A DNA stretch of 64,000 bases from Clostridiales bacterium (GCA_012522735.1 JAAYJU010000180.1:33682-97681); one strand, 5' to 3'. Counted from the first letter of the stretch, positions 44,158-55,082 are shown. Numbers and translations are program-made. The notes: generated by a model from the letters alone, not told the origin.

Positions 44158-45546
44158 ATGATTATTATAAGAGATATAATTAGAAAAAGAAAAACTTGGC
44201 GGGAAGGAGTTACTCATGTAACACTAGATCCTGATGGACCAGGTGTTGCCAGACTTCATTTAGTTCCACCAAAGCCATCGATATTCAGAGATCCTCCCAG
44301 CCTGCTAGTAATTAACGGTACATGGTTTCTGCCTATCGGTCCTTCATGGGCGACAATAATGAGGATATTCTTTAACGAACTACAAGACTGCTGCAAGGAT
44401 AAACGTGAGGTAAGGCCTGAAGAAATTAAGCATATAGAAAGAGCTGTTGTATCAAAAGCAAGAAAACTATATCCAGGGATAAAAGAAGATACCATTATAA
44501 ATGATTTAAGCGAAATCATTACCTTAGCTATTAATATTGCGAGAGGTGAGAATATTCCAAAAGAAGCCGGTCTGGGCTTTAATATGAACCAATATAGCAA
44601 GTACATGACTGCACCACATAGGATGGACTTAATTGTCGCTCCCATGTCAATCAATGAAAATAGAATATGCCCACTAAACTGCGTATGCTGTTATGCCGAT
44701 TCAGGACAGCTTATGGATATAAAGAGACCGCTTTCTACTGAGGAATGGAAGAAAATAATCGACAAGTGCAGAGACGCCAGAATTCCTATGGTAACATTTA
44801 CCGGAGGTGAACCTCTGACTAGGCCAGATATCGTAGAACTAATCGAGTATGCAAGATGGTTTGTAACAAGGCTCAACACCAACGGATACCTTATCACCCC
44901 TAGACTTGCTTCCTGTCTTTATAATGCGAGTCTCGATGGTATTCAGATTACTTTGTACTCTCATGATGCCAGAATCCATGATAGTCTGGTTGGGAAAAGT
45001 GGCGCCTGGGAAAAAACAGTTGCTGGCATTAAATATTCCTTGGAAGCTGGTCTTTGCGTTAGTATCAACACCCCTTTGGTTGAGAAAAACAGTGATTACG
45101 GTAATACTTTGCGGTTTATAAAGGAACTAGGCGTCTGCTATGTCACCTGTTCCAGTCTGATTCCCACCGGAGGTGCTAAAGAGCAGATCATTACCGGTAA
45201 AGTATTGGATTCAATTGCTCTTAAGGAGGTCCTAAATGAGGCTGTATCAATATGTAATGAATTAGATCTGGAAATCTCATTTACTTCACCGGGTTGGCTT
45301 AAGGAAGATGATATAATAGATATTGGTCTTCCGAGCTCGCCTATATGCGGAGCCTGTCTATCAAATATGGCCGTAGCTCCATCAGGAGATGTAGTCCCAT
45401 GCCAAAGTTGGCTTAATGGACAGACTTTGGGTAATATATTGACTAATTCTTGGAAGGATATATGGGAAAACCCCCAAAGCAAAAAAATACGCAAAGACAA
45501 TGCTAATAAAAGCAAATGCGGTCTAAAGGAGGATCTAGAATTTTGA
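44158..45546 (+). CDS. Radical SAM/SPASM maturase-like protein
   Basis: 462 residues. The radical SAM cluster motif CxxxCxxC is at Cys171, Cys175 and Cys178 (CPLNCVCC), and the GGEP motif is at 216-219. A SPASM-like C-terminal region has Cys397, Cys400, Cys415 and Cys454 for an auxiliary cluster. The first 165 residues form an extra domain (VINGTWFLPIGPSWATIMRI) that could bind a peptide substrate; relation to RRE/PqqD domains is only a guess. The stop codon overlaps the TTG start of the next gene (TTGA), so the two proteins should be made together. The neighbour's Cys-Ala tail is the obvious candidate substrate. Confidence 0.9.
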   Translation: MIIIRDIIRKRKTWREGVTHVTLDPDGPGVARLHLVPPKPSIFRDPPSLLVINGTWFLPIGPSWATIMRIFFNELQDCCKDKREVRPEEIKHIERAVVSKARKLYPGIKEDTIINDLSEIITLAINIARGENIPKEAGLGFNMNQYSKYMTAPHRMDLIVAPMSINENRICPLNCVCCYADSGQLMDIKRPLSTEEWKKIIDKCRDARIPMVTFTGGEPLTRPDIVELIEYARWFVTRLNTNGYLITPRLASCLYNASLDGIQITLYSHDARIHDSLVGKSGAWEKTVAGIKYSLEAGLCVSINTPLVEKNSDYGNTLRFIKELGVCYVTCSSLIPTGGAKEQIITGKVLDSIALKEVLNEAVSICNELDLEISFTSPGWLKEDDIIDIGLPSSPICGACLSNMAVAPSGDVVPCQSWLNGQTLGNILTNSWKDIWENPQSKKIRKDNANKSKCGLKEDLEF

Positions 45547-46466
45547 ATAGAATAAAATTAACACTTTTTATATGTTATTTGTTATCAATTATTTCTTTTA
45601 CTAGCTCCTCAGCCTTTGGAGCTACTCCTCCTGACATAATTCATCAGATGACAGTTTCTATTACTCCTCAAAGTGATGGCAGTCTTTTGATGAATTATGA
45701 GCTAGATTATGAAGCAACTACCGATTTTCCAAAGAATATTAAATACCTTGAAATTGGTGTTGCTAATAAGGATTTTACCATATTAGAATATGCACCGGAT
45801 ACCCTAATTTCAGGTTCAAAGGAAAACAAATCAGGCACTTCACAAGTACATTTAGATTTTCATAGGCTACCTAAGGCTGGTGACAGGTTTCAATTCTCCT
45901 TTACTATAGAACAGGGTTCAATGATCTATGAGGCAGGTGAGGATGTATCCTTTGAGTTTCGTCCTGGATGGTTTGATTTTGCAGAGATTAAGGAGTTAAA
46001 AGTAATAGTCGATACTTCAAATCTGTTAAAACATTCTCTAAAACCAACTCCGGAAGAGACAAGTGCTAATCATGCCATATGGGTTCAGAAAAACATGAAG
46101 AAGAATCAGAAGATGGATTTAATAACCGTAATCTGCTCTAAAGATTCATTTCCCGAACTAAAGAACACACAGAATAAACTTTCCACTAATGAAATATTTC
46201 TTATAGCATTAGTAACTATAGTACCACTCATTTTAATTATTATATTCGCTATTAAAGAAAGCGGTCCTGCAAAATATCAAAAAGGCCGATATGGCGGAGG
46301 ATATAAGGGTGGTAGATATATACACACCAATCAAGCAGGACGTGGTGGTCGAGGAGGTAGTTCATGTGCCTGTGCCTGTGCTTGCGCATGTGCCTGTGCA
46401 GGAGGCGGTAGGGTGGGCTGCTCTGAACGTGGTTATCAGGTTCTTCATTGGATGTTTAAAAAATGA
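45543..46466 (+). CDS. Membrane protein with Gly-rich and Cys-Ala repeat tail (putative rSAM substrate)
   Basis: 307 residues from a TTG start with GGAGGA nine bases upstream. Signal peptide (LFICYLLSIISFTSSSAFGA), an extracellular beta-rich domain (about 30-205, DUF2207-like in pattern), one membrane helix (about 218-238), then a cytoplasmic tail: Gly/Arg/Tyr-rich (241-272), six Cys-Ala pairs (Cys275 to Cys285), GGGRVGC with Cys293, and SERGYQVLHWMFKK. The Cys residues are confined to this tail apart from one in the signal peptide and one in the outer domain. Overlap with the radical SAM gene and the tail's cytoplasmic side suggest it is modified by that enzyme, for example by thioether formation. 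This is inference. Confidence 0.85.
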   Translation: MNRIKLTLFICYLLSIISFTSSSAFGATPPDIIHQMTVSITPQSDGSLLMNYELDYEATTDFPKNIKYLEIGVANKDFTILEYAPDTLISGSKENKSGTSQVHLDFHRLPKAGDRFQFSFTIEQGSMIYEAGEDVSFEFRPGWFDFAEIKELKVIVDTSNLLKHSLKPTPEETSANHAIWVQKNMKKNQKMDLITVICSKDSFPELKNTQNKLSTNEIFLIALVTIVPLILIIIFAIKESGPAKYQKGRYGGGYKGGRYIHTNQAGRGGRGGSSCACACACACACAGGGRVGCSERGYQVLHWMFKK

Positions 46467-46491
46467 GACAGGGGATTTCCCCTGCCTCATT
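46462..46491. terminator. Terminator between the Cys-tail gene and PFOR
   Basis: AATGAG-CAGGGGA and its complement form a strong GC-rich stem that includes the stop codon of the Cys-tail gene. A TTTTTT run follows on the minus strand, so it mainly ends the PFOR transcript. Confidence 0.8.
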
Positions 46492-46509
46492 ATCTAATAC
46501 CTCTATTGT

Positions 46510-49500
46510 TTATTCAGTTTCTTCCTTTACAGCATATAACTCTTCTAGTCTCTTAAGGTGTTCGTATTTAGCAATAGATTGCTTCTCTGCCTTCTCGAAC
46601 AACTCCTTAGCTCTTTCAGGATTCTGACGTACAAGTGAGCTGTAACGTACTTCATTCTTTAAGAAATCCTGATAGTCCTGAGTAGGTGCCTTACTGTCTA
46701 GCTGGAATGGATTCTTACCTTCTGCCAGTAATCTAGGATCGTAGCGGAAGTTATGCCAGTAACCTGAAAGTACTGCATTCTTCTCCTCGGTCTGAGCCAA
46801 GCCCATTCCACCTCTGATACCATGATTGATACAAGGAGCATAGGCAATTACTATTGAAGGTCCATTGTAGCTTTCAGCCTCAACCAGTGCCTTCATAGTC
46901 TGATTGTAATCCGCGCCCTGGGCAATCTGTGCCACATATACATAACCGTAGCTCATAGCAATCTGTGCAAGATCCTTCTTCTTCACTTCCTTACCAGCAG
47001 CTGCAAATTGTGCAATTGCACCGGTAGGAGTAGCCTTAGAGGATTGTCCGCCAGTATTGGAGTAAACCTCGGTGTCTAATACTAGGATGTTAACATCCTG
47101 TCCACTGGCTATAACATGGTCTAGACCACCAAAGCCGATATCATAAGCCCATCCGTCACCACCAAAGATCCACTGTGACTTCTTGGATAGGAATTCTTTA
47201 TCCTTTAAGATATCCTTACATGCCTCACAGCTACATGACTCAAGTGCTCTTACTAAAGCAATAGTTGCACCGGAGTTCTCGCGACCGTTATCATAGGTAT
47301 CAAGATATCTTTCTGCTGCCGCCTTAACATCAGCATTTGCAGTTGTTGCCACAAGCTCCTCTATCTTATCCCTTAATCTGTTCCTTAGGGTCTGCTGTGC
47401 TAGCATCATACCATAACCATACTCTGCATTATCTTCGAATAAGGAGTTAGCCCAAGCAGGTCCTCTTCCATTCTTTGATACATTATAAGGTGTGGAAGGC
47501 ATAGAGCCACCCCAGATAGATGTACATCCGGTTGCATTAGCTATTAACATTCTCTCACCAAAGAGCTGTGTTACCAGCTTAACATAAGGTGTCTCACCGC
47601 AGCCTGCACAAGCGCCGGAGAACTGTAATAGAGGCTCCTTGAACTGGCTACCCTTAACTGTAATATCCTTGAATTTCTCGCTTACTTCAGGCTTCTCATC
47701 GAGTGTTAAATGATAATCAAAAGACTTCTGCTCCTCGAGTTTCTCTTCTAAAGGAGTCATGACTAATGCCTTTTCGCCCTTTCTACCAGGACATACATTT
47801 GCACAGGAGCCACATCCGGTACAATCAAGTACAGAGACTGTAATTGCAAACTCCATCTCTGGCAGACCTGTCATCTTAGTCTTCTTCATTCCTTCAGGAG
47901 CCTTATCAGCTTCATCCTTTGTCATAGCCACAGGACGAATTACAGCATGAGGGCAAACGTAGGAACAGAAGTTACACTGGATACAGTTCTCAGGAAGCCA
48001 GTTAGGAACATCTACAGCAATACCGCGCTTCTCGTATGCTGAAGATCCCTGAGGAAGTGTACCGTCAGCGTTGTCAACAAATGCAGATACAGGAAGCTCA
48101 TTACCACGCTGAGCATTTACAGGAGTAAGTATATTGTTAACAAAGTCAACAACATCCTTTCTTCCCTCTGTAACCTTAGCATGAAGCTCCTCATCCTCAG
48201 CATTCTTCCAATGATCGGGAACCTTAACTTCCTTCACATCAGTAATACCACGATCAATTGCATCATGGTTCATTTTAACGACAGCTTCGCCTTTCCTTCC
48301 ATAGGAAGCTGTTGCTGCATCTTTCATGTATTTTACAGCATCCTCAACAGGTATAATATTAGCAAGCTTAAAGAATGCTGCCTGGAGAACCGTATTAATA
48401 CGTCCGCCTAGACCAATCTCTTTACCAATGCTGATACCATCGATAGTATATAGCTTGATATTATGTGAAGCTAAGTAGCGCTTAACCTGTCCCGGAAGAT
48501 GTTTCTCTAACTCTTCAATATTCCAGCCACAGTTAAGCAGGAATGTTCCTCCATCCTTAATCTCCTGTACCATGTTATACTTTCTAACATATGAAGGATT
48601 ATGGCAGGCAACGAAATTAGCCTCAGTAATTAAATATGTTGACTTAATAGGCTTTTTACCAAATCTCAAGTGAGACATAGTAACACCGCCGGATTTCTTT
48701 GAGTCATAATCAAAATATGCCTGAGCATACATGTCAGTGTGGTCACCGATAATCTTAATGGAGTTCTTATTGGCACCTACTGTACCGTCTGCTCCAAGAC
48801 CCCAGAATTTACAATTAATGGTGCCCTCAGGAGTTGTAGCGGGACTCTTATCCAAATCAAGTGATAGGTTGGTAACATCATCCTTGATTCCTATAGTAAA
48901 TGTCTTCTTCTCTTCATTATTGTAAACTGCTACTATCTGTGCAGGTGTTGTATCCTTGGATCCAAGACCATAACGACCGTTGAATACAGGAATATTCTCA
49001 AAATTTGTTCCCTTTAAGGCTGCTACAACGTCAAGATATAAAGGCTCGGCTAAAGCTCCTGGCTCCTTGGTTCTATCAAGAACAGAAATCTTCTTTACCG
49101 TAGAAGGAATAGCCTCTACTAAACGGTCAGCACAGAAAGGTCTATATAGACGAACCTTAACAAGACCAACCTTTTGTCCGTTAGCATTAAGATAATCAAT
49201 TGTCTCTTCTATAGTGTCACTTATAGAGCCCATAGCAATAATAACCTGGTCTGCATCCTTGGCACCGTAGTAGTTGAAGAGCTTATAATCGGTACCAATC
49301 TTAGCATTTACCTTATCCATATACTCTTCTACGATGCCTGGTAGCTGATCATAATATGTATTACATGCTTCTCTTGCTTGGAAGAATACGTCAGGATTCT
49401 GAGCCGAGCCACGAAGTACAGGACGCTCAGGATTTAAAGATCTACGGCGGAATGCATCGATAGCATCCATATCAGCCATATCCTTCAGATCCTCATAATC

Positions 49501-50058
49501 CCATGCTTCAATCTTTTGTATCTCATGAGAAGTTCTAAAACCATCAAAGAAATGTATAAAAGGTAATCTTCCCTTTATAGCTGCCAAATGAGCTACCGCT
49601 CCCAAATCCATTACTTCCTGTGGATTACTACTACAAAGCATAGCGGCACCTGTTTGACGGCATGCATATACGTCGGAATGATCACCGAAAATTGATAATG
49701 CATGGCTAGCTAATGCACGAGCTGATACGTGAAACACACCCGGAAGCAGTTCACCAGCGATTTTATAAAGATTTGGTATCATCAATAATAAACCCTGTGA
49801 TGCAGTATAAGTAGTGGTTAATGCACCGGCTGCTAATGAGCCGTGAACCGTACCTGCTGCACCTGCTTCAGACTGCATCTCAACAACTTTAACCTCTTGC
49901 CCAAATATGTTTTTCTTGCCCTGAGCTGACCATGCGTCAGTCACTTCAGCCATAACTGAGCTAGGGGTAATTGGATAGATAGCTGCAACATCAGTAAATG
50001 CATAAGAAACATGAGCTGCTGCATTATTTCCATCCATTGTTTTCATTTTCCTTGCCAT
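46510..50058 (-). CDS. nifJ: Pyruvate:ferredoxin (flavodoxin) oxidoreductase
   Basis: Converts pyruvate and CoA to acetyl-CoA and CO2 while reducing ferredoxin, central to clostridial fermentation. Single-chain type of 1182 residues. N-terminal TPP-related domain (MDGNNAAAHVSYAFTDVAA, YPITPSSVMAE), two 4Fe-4S motifs (CIQCNFCSYVCP, CTGCGSCANVCP), a C-terminal TPP domain (CAGCGETPYVK; GGDGWAYDIGFGGLDH; DTEVYSNTGGQSS). AAAGGAGGA supports the ATG at 50058; the earlier frame to 50091 is not used. Likely highly expressed and monocistronic. Confidence 0.97.
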   Translation of the reverse strand: MARKMKTMDGNNAAAHVSYAFTDVAAIYPITPSSVMAEVTDAWSAQGKKNIFGQEVKVVEMQSEAGAAGTVHGSLAAGALTTTYTASQGLLLMIPNLYKIAGELLPGVFHVSARALASHALSIFGDHSDVYACRQTGAAMLCSSNPQEVMDLGAVAHLAAIKGRLPFIHFFDGFRTSHEIQKIEAWDYEDLKDMADMDAIDAFRRRSLNPERPVLRGSAQNPDVFFQAREACNTYYDQLPGIVEEYMDKVNAKIGTDYKLFNYYGAKDADQVIIAMGSISDTIEETIDYLNANGQKVGLVKVRLYRPFCADRLVEAIPSTVKKISVLDRTKEPGALAEPLYLDVVAALKGTNFENIPVFNGRYGLGSKDTTPAQIVAVYNNEEKKTFTIGIKDDVTNLSLDLDKSPATTPEGTINCKFWGLGADGTVGANKNSIKIIGDHTDMYAQAYFDYDSKKSGGVTMSHLRFGKKPIKSTYLITEANFVACHNPSYVRKYNMVQEIKDGGTFLLNCGWNIEELEKHLPGQVKRYLASHNIKLYTIDGISIGKEIGLGGRINTVLQAAFFKLANIIPVEDAVKYMKDAATASYGRKGEAVVKMNHDAIDRGITDVKEVKVPDHWKNAEDEELHAKVTEGRKDVVDFVNNILTPVNAQRGNELPVSAFVDNADGTLPQGSSAYEKRGIAVDVPNWLPENCIQCNFCSYVCPHAVIRPVAMTKDEADKAPEGMKKTKMTGLPEMEFAITVSVLDCTGCGSCANVCPGRKGEKALVMTPLEEKLEEQKSFDYHLTLDEKPEVSEKFKDITVKGSQFKEPLLQFSGACAGCGETPYVKLVTQLFGERMLIANATGCTSIWGGSMPSTPYNVSKNGRGPAWANSLFEDNAEYGYGMMLAQQTLRNRLRDKIEELVATTANADVKAAAERYLDTYDNGRENSGATIALVRALESCSCEACKDILKDKEFLSKKSQWIFGGDGWAYDIGFGGLDHVIASGQDVNILVLDTEVYSNTGGQSSKATPTGAIAQFAAAGKEVKKKDLAQIAMSYGYVYVAQIAQGADYNQTMKALVEAESYNGPSIVIAYAPCINHGIRGGMGLAQTEEKNAVLSGYWHNFRYDPRLLAEGKNPFQLDSKAPTQDYQDFLKNEVRYSSLVRQNPERAKELFEKAEKQSIAKYEHLKRLEELYAVKEETE

Positions 50059-50279
50059 TGAAATGTCCTCCTTTATTTTAAATGCAAACAAAATTAATGT
50101 TTTTGTCCATCAATTCATAATTATAACACATAATAAATAATAAGGAAATATAAAATAGTATAATATTTAACAAAATGTATTGTGTTTTTATTAAATAGTA
50201 TTACCAAAATAGAAATCAATGGCATATATAACCAGATGCAGGAATCCTTTTACGGTAAGTAGATTGGGGGCTAGATAGC
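50059..50279. other. AT-rich leader and promoter region of PFOR
   Basis: 221 bases, strongly AT-rich on the PFOR side. Minus-strand hexamers such as TATAAT near 50118 are present but I cannot select a -35 with confidence. No ORF with a ribosome binding site is seen. Confidence 0.4.
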
Positions 50280-51209
50280 CTACATTATTATTGCGTCTTT
50301 CTCTAAGGAATACATATATACTTTGTCAGACAGCACCTCCTCTATGGGTACCTGGGAGCTATTAATTTCAACAACCATCCTTTGGAAGCGGTCCTTATCC
50401 TCAGTTCCATCTCGGGGTATGAGAATTATCTCGTGTATGCTACTTGGTAGGATATAGAGATCAGACTTAATAAGCTGTGCAAATTCTTTGATAACATCCT
50501 TATAGATTAGACAGGAAGCCCCGTTAATGCCTTTTTTATTCGTTAGTATGTACATGGGGTATATATCTTCATCCTTAGGATTATATTCAAAACTCTCATC
50601 ATCCTCGTCATTGTATAGAAGCTCCTCTATTACCTCTTCCATGGTCCTTATTATAGGAGGAAAGAGTCTTTTTGTATTTTCCTCTGCAAGCTCCTTTAGC
50701 TCATCACAAGATATTCCCCATTGCTCTATATGTTCATTTGTAACACGAATCGTACCTATACCTTCAGCCTCGCTGCGTACTAGACAATGAAATGTTAGAG
50801 CAAGATCTAAAAATTCAGCATGTGGTACCTGTGTAAGTAACTTTTTGTTCCTCTCAATACTTATTAATCGAAAGAAAATATAGGGCTTCATAAGCTCCAA
50901 CGTATATTCAAAATCAGGTTGAACTATAGGAATTGCACAATGCTTATAAATCATGCATAGGCGGTCAATAATATCAATTATAGACGTACCTGCTATGTAT
51001 GAATCATAATAAGCATTCAGATAGATATTGGGAGCAAAATTCTCTCCTTCCTTAAGTACAACCAAGCTGTCAAGCTCAAGAGCATTATTTTTCATAACCT
51101 TAAATATCCTTATATTATAGCCTTGTCCCATCCTGTTTGTAATTTCGTCTTTGATAAAGCTTACAAATGAAGTATAGTCAAGCAATTCTTCTTTTACGGC
51201 ATTTATCAT
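50280..51209 (-). CDS. DUF5688 family protein
   Basis: 309 residues, cytoplasmic, no signal peptide. It fits the DUF5688 family common in Lachnospiraceae: FVSFIKDEITNRMGQGYNI, LEGENFAPNIYL-like and LYILPSSIHEIILIP stretches. An acidic stretch (NDEDDESFEYNPKDED) lies about two-thirds along. No function is known. The second ATG (51209) has AAGGAGGT at the proper spacing. Transcribed alone. Confidence 0.8.
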   Translation of the reverse strand: MINAVKEELLDYTSFVSFIKDEITNRMGQGYNIRIFKVMKNNALELDSLVVLKEGENFAPNIYLNAYYDSYIAGTSIIDIIDRLCMIYKHCAIPIVQPDFEYTLELMKPYIFFRLISIERNKKLLTQVPHAEFLDLALTFHCLVRSEAEGIGTIRVTNEHIEQWGISCDELKELAEENTKRLFPPIIRTMEEVIEELLYNDEDDESFEYNPKDEDIYPMYILTNKKGINGASCLIYKDVIKEFAQLIKSDLYILPSSIHEIILIPRDGTEDKDRFQRMVVEINSSQVPIEEVLSDKVYMYSLEKDAIIM

Positions 51210-51399
51210 TAATAACATACCTCCTTATTAAATTGTATTTTACTTGTTTGGGATTTGAATTGATTCTTTTAGAAAAGAAAAGTTTGATTTAAGATAAGAT
51301 TTTATAAGTAGATTATAACAAAATAGCTTGCTAAATGCAAGCATATTTTTACATCTTTTTACATAATTTTTTCGGTGATTATTGTGATATTTGTCAAAA

Positions 51400-52122
51400 T
51401 CAATCGCTACTTAGTGCAATGAGTACCTGTGATGGTGCATAAAATGTCCACATAAGTATTGTAGAAGCCTTATAAATCACATCATATGCAGGAGTCACAT
51501 TAATAAAACCAGACAAGTTAAATAAGCCGACATTTATATCACATAATAGGAAGAGGACCATGCCTATGGCAAAGTATATAATATCTTTTTTGTCATGATG
51601 ATTTACTGAAAGCTTAAGGATTCGTACTACATTTGTACAGATACATATAAAATAGAATATGCTTGCTGCCAATAAAGCATCCAAATTCTCATCAGACAGC
51701 CATAATATTATACCCAATAAAAGAGCAAAAGCCCCTTGATATAAAAGTCTTATTATGAAATCTCTATAAAGACTTATCGGGCTGTTAGCATCTCTTTCTC
51801 TATTTATCAAAAGAGTTATTCGCACTCCATAAAGCTGCTGCGCAAGTATGAAGGTCAATAGTCCAATCAAATAATAATCCGATAAGAGAATAAATATGTC
51901 GGATACTACCGTAAAGGCAAGTGCATAAATTAGATACGTATGCTCCCTGCTACGGTTTTTCATTCTACTTGCTAATACATATATAAAGCATAGAACCACT
52001 ACCGCAAACTTGATTCTATTCGAGAGTGCAATATCTCTTTCTAGTATATCTAGCGTTAGAAATGCACCATAAAGAATAAATTGTATAATGAGAAAAATAT
52101 ATTTGCGGCTTTGACCTTTCAT
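51400..52122 (-). CDS. YhhN-like (lysoplasmalogenase family) membrane protein
   Basis: 240 residues with about eight hydrophobic segments and charged loops. Motifs FTVVSDIFILLSDYYLIGLL and FAIGMVLFLLCDINVGLFN carry the two conserved Asp residues typical of YhhN/TMEM86 proteins, which hydrolyse lysoplasmalogens in animals; the bacterial role is less clear. Plasmalogens are common in clostridia, which fits. GGAGA precedes the ATG, inside the end of the GGDEF/EAL gene nine bases upstream. Confidence 0.7.
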   Translation of the reverse strand: MKGQSRKYIFLIIQFILYGAFLTLDILERDIALSNRIKFAVVVLCFIYVLASRMKNRSREHTYLIYALAFTVVSDIFILLSDYYLIGLLTFILAQQLYGVRITLLINRERDANSPISLYRDFIIRLLYQGAFALLLGIILWLSDENLDALLAASIFYFICICTNVVRILKLSVNHHDKKDIIYFAIGMVLFLLCDINVGLFNLSGFINVTPAYDVIYKASTILMWTFYAPSQVLIALSSD

Positions 52123-52131
52123 AGTAGTCTC

Positions 52132-53676
52132 CTAAATGTTCATGCTGTTAAGAAATTCTACTGCTCTTTCCTTAGGTACCGGTTTACTGTATAAGTAACC
52201 CTGTGCCATATTACAATTTGAATCTTGTAAAAATTGCTCCTGATCAGACCGTTCAACACCTTCTGCAATTATATTAATATCAAGATTTCTTGCCAAGGAT
52301 ATGATAGCTTGTATAATTTTTTGATCACTGATGTCATCCATTACAGTATCCAAAAAACTCTTATCTATCTTTAGGTTGCTAACAGGAAGACGTTTCAAAT
52401 AACTCATAGATGAATAGCCTGTACCAAAATCATCCAAAGAAAATTTAACGCCTATGGATTTCAATTCCTTAATTGTGGCTATAGTATAATCCAGATCCTC
52501 TAAAGCAACACTTTCTGTTATTTCAAGCTCAAGCTTCTTCGGGTCAATCCCAGTATCCTCAATTACATCAAATACCATGTGAACAAAATCCTTGTCCTTA
52601 AACTGTCTGGCCGATAAATTAACAGCCATACTAATATCATTATATCCTAAATCCGCCCATTCCCTTAACTGATGACAGGCTGTTTTTAAGACCCATTTTC
52701 CTATGGGTACTATCAAGCCGGATTCCTCTGCCAGATATATAAAATCATTGGGGTATAGCAAACCCTTACTAGGATGATCCCAACGGATTAATGCCTCAAA
52801 GCCCTGTACCTTCTTATTTATAAGATCCATCTGCGCTTGATAAAAGAGAAGGAATTCTTGTTTTTCAATTGCCTGTCGAAGCTCTGATTGGAGCTCAATT
52901 TTATCAGTGAGCATCTTATTAAATGTATGCTCAAAATATGCATATGTACCCTTTCCATTAGCTTTAGCAACATACATGGCTGAATTAACATTTTTAATTA
53001 TAGACTGTGCGGTTTTACCATCCTTTGGTGCAAAAGCAACACCTATACTTACGGTTATGAAATATTCTTTTGAGGACAGTTCAAAGGGGAATGTAAATAC
53101 ATTTCTTACCTTCTTAATTTTATCTTCATAGGCTACCGTGTCCTTAAGATTTTGGGTAAGAATAATAAATTCATCTCCACCAATTCTTGCTAGGTAATCA
53201 TTCTCATCCAAAACCTGTCTTAGTCTATGAGTAACATCTATTAATAACTCATCACCATATGAATGACCAAGTGTATCATTTATGTTTTTAAAGTTATCAA
53301 GGTCAATATCCATAATACTTATTACTTCTTCGCTTCGTAATGTCAACATTATATTATCAAGCATTTCTATAAATGCTATTCTATTAGGCAGCTCAGTCAA
53401 ATGGTCAGTATAAGCAAGTTTCATTATGCTTTCTCTGTTCTTATGTAGCTCATCATATCTGGTATTAAGCTTCTTATATGATAAAAGAGAATCTTGATAC
53501 ATGGACTCAAGCTTTTTAAAATCCGCATTGATATTCGCATTTTCCTGATATGATTCATCAAGCTTTCTCCTTAACCTCCCTATTCTAAAAAAGACAAAAG
53601 CTAATAATAATAGTATTGCTACAGAAGCAATCACTACTAATAACATTATTGTCTGATTACTAAAAAATTCTTTCAT
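52132..53676 (-). CDS. GGDEF-EAL cyclic di-GMP enzyme
   Basis: 514 residues: one N-terminal membrane helix (7-29), a coiled coil (about 32-80), a GGDEF domain (about 85-250, intact RIGGDEF) and an EAL domain (about 255-510, intact EALIRW, with KIDKSFLD and DDFGTG). Both halves look catalytically competent, so it may act as cyclase, phosphodiesterase, or switch between them. TGGAGGTCAA precedes the ATG. It begins 14 bases after the Nfn beta gene, an unusual partner for redox genes. Confidence 0.93.
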   Translation of the reverse strand: MKEFFSNQTIMLLVVIASVAILLLLAFVFFRIGRLRRKLDESYQENANINADFKKLESMYQDSLLSYKKLNTRYDELHKNRESIMKLAYTDHLTELPNRIAFIEMLDNIMLTLRSEEVISIMDIDLDNFKNINDTLGHSYGDELLIDVTHRLRQVLDENDYLARIGGDEFIILTQNLKDTVAYEDKIKKVRNVFTFPFELSSKEYFITVSIGVAFAPKDGKTAQSIIKNVNSAMYVAKANGKGTYAYFEHTFNKMLTDKIELQSELRQAIEKQEFLLFYQAQMDLINKKVQGFEALIRWDHPSKGLLYPNDFIYLAEESGLIVPIGKWVLKTACHQLREWADLGYNDISMAVNLSARQFKDKDFVHMVFDVIEDTGIDPKKLELEITESVALEDLDYTIATIKELKSIGVKFSLDDFGTGYSSMSYLKRLPVSNLKIDKSFLDTVMDDISDQKIIQAIISLARNLDINIIAEGVERSDQEQFLQDSNCNMAQGYLYSKPVPKERAVEFLNSMNI

Positions 53677-53690
53677 TTGACCTCCAAAAA

Positions 53691-55082
53691 TTAAACTTGT
53701 ATATTCTTTAAATATTTATCCATAGCTTCAGCTGCAGCTTTACCGGCTCCCATAGCTAATATAACTGTAGCGGAACCTGTCACAGCATCGCCACCAGCAA
53801 AGACACCTTCTCTGGATGTTGCCCCAGTGGTTTCATCAGCAACTATACAACCGTATTTATTATTCTTAAGCCCATTTGTTGTAGATGCTATAAGCGGATT
53901 TGGACTGGTTCCCAATGACATAATTACAGAATCTAGCTCTATAACAAATTCGGAGTTCTCTACCTCGACAGGTCTTCTTCTGCCTGAACTGTCCTCCTGG
54001 CCAAGCTCCATTCTTACACAGGTCATCCCTTTAACCCAACCATTTTCATCAACCAATATTTCCTTGGGATTTGTTAATAGCTGAAAATGTATTCCCTCTT
54101 CCTTGGCATGGTGTACCTCTTCTGTCCTTGCAGGTAATTCTGCTTCGCTTCTTCTATATACAACTGTAACATCTGCACCTAATCTCTTGGCAGTTCTTGC
54201 GGCGTCCATTGCAACATTACCACCGCCTACGACAGCGACTTTATTTCCTGTAATAATCGGTGTATCATAGCTATCATCAAATGCTTTCATCAGATTGCTT
54301 CTTGTTAGGTATTCGTTAGCTGAAAACACTCCATTGGCATTTTCACCGGGTATTCCCATAAAATTGGGTAGACCTGCCCCTGTACCTATAAATACAGCCT
54401 TGAAGCCTTCCTCATCCATAAGCTCATCTATGGTTACGGACTTACCGACAATTACATTGGTTTCAATCTTAACGCCCATGGCCTTTACATTGTCAATCTC
54501 CGGTCTTACAACCTCTTCCTTGGGAAGCCTAAACTCAGGAATTCCATATACTAATACCCCTCCGGGCTCATGCAGGGCTTCAAATATAGTTACATCATAA
54601 CCAAGCTCTGCCATCTCTCTGGCACATGTCAGTCCTGCAGGTCCAGAGCCAATGATTGCCACCTTTATTCCGTTCTTCTTATCAGGAGCCTTTGGTCTTA
54701 TCTTGTTCTCCCTAGCCCAGTCAGCAACATATCTCTCCAGTTTGCCTATAGATACAGGATCACCCTTAATTCCACGGATACATACCTGCTCACACTGAGA
54801 TTCCTGCGGGCACACTCTACCGCAAATTGCAGGCAGAGCAGAATACTTATTTATAATCTGAAAAGCCTCATTTATATCCTTATTTACTACCTCACTAATA
54901 AATCCGGGAATATCAATAGATACTGGACATCCCTTAACACATTTTGGGTTTTTACACTGAATACAACGATTAGCCTCTGCTACTGCCTCATCTATATCAT
55001 AACCCAAGCATACTTCGTCAAAATTTCTTACTCTAACACTCGGGTCTTGTTCTTTAATCGGAACCTTTTTTAATACATCCAT
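53691..55082 (-). CDS. nfnB: NfnB-like / GltA-type NADPH oxidoreductase subunit
   Basis: 463 residues of the glutamate-synthase small-subunit family. The N-terminal 4Fe-4S cysteines ([29 protein letters not shown]) and two Rossmann folds ([39 protein letters not shown]) are intact. Because the gene directly follows a ferredoxin-NADP reductase alpha-type gene, the pair is best read as NfnAB, the electron-bifurcating NADH-dependent ferredoxin:NADP oxidoreductase, rather than glutamate synthase. The ATG at 55082 has GGAGGA; the frame to 55094 is not used. Confidence 0.88.
   Translation of the reverse strand: MDVLKKVPIKEQDPSVRVRNFDEVCLGYDIDEAVAEANRCIQCKNPKCVKGCPVSIDIPGFISEVVNKDINEAFQIINKYSALPAICGRVCPQESQCEQVCIRGIKGDPVSIGKLERYVADWARENKIRPKAPDKKNGIKVAIIGSGPAGLTCAREMAELGYDVTIFEALHEPGGVLVYGIPEFRLPKEEVVRPEIDNVKAMGVKIETNVIVGKSVTIDELMDEEGFKAVFIGTGAGLPNFMGIPGENANGVFSANEYLTRSNLMKAFDDSYDTPIITGNKVAVVGGGNVAMDAARTAKRLGADVTVVYRRSEAELPARTEEVHHAKEEGIHFQLLTNPKEILVDENGWVKGMTCVRMELGQEDSSGRRRPVEVENSEFVIELDSVIMSLGTSPNPLIASTTNGLKNNKYGCIVADETTGATSREGVFAGGDAVTGSATVILAMGAGKAAAEAMDKYLKNIQV

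Noticed and set aside
53691..55082. Glutamate synthase small subunit as the function
   Set aside because: There is no large GltB subunit; the adjacent NfnA-type gene makes the NfnB role more likely.
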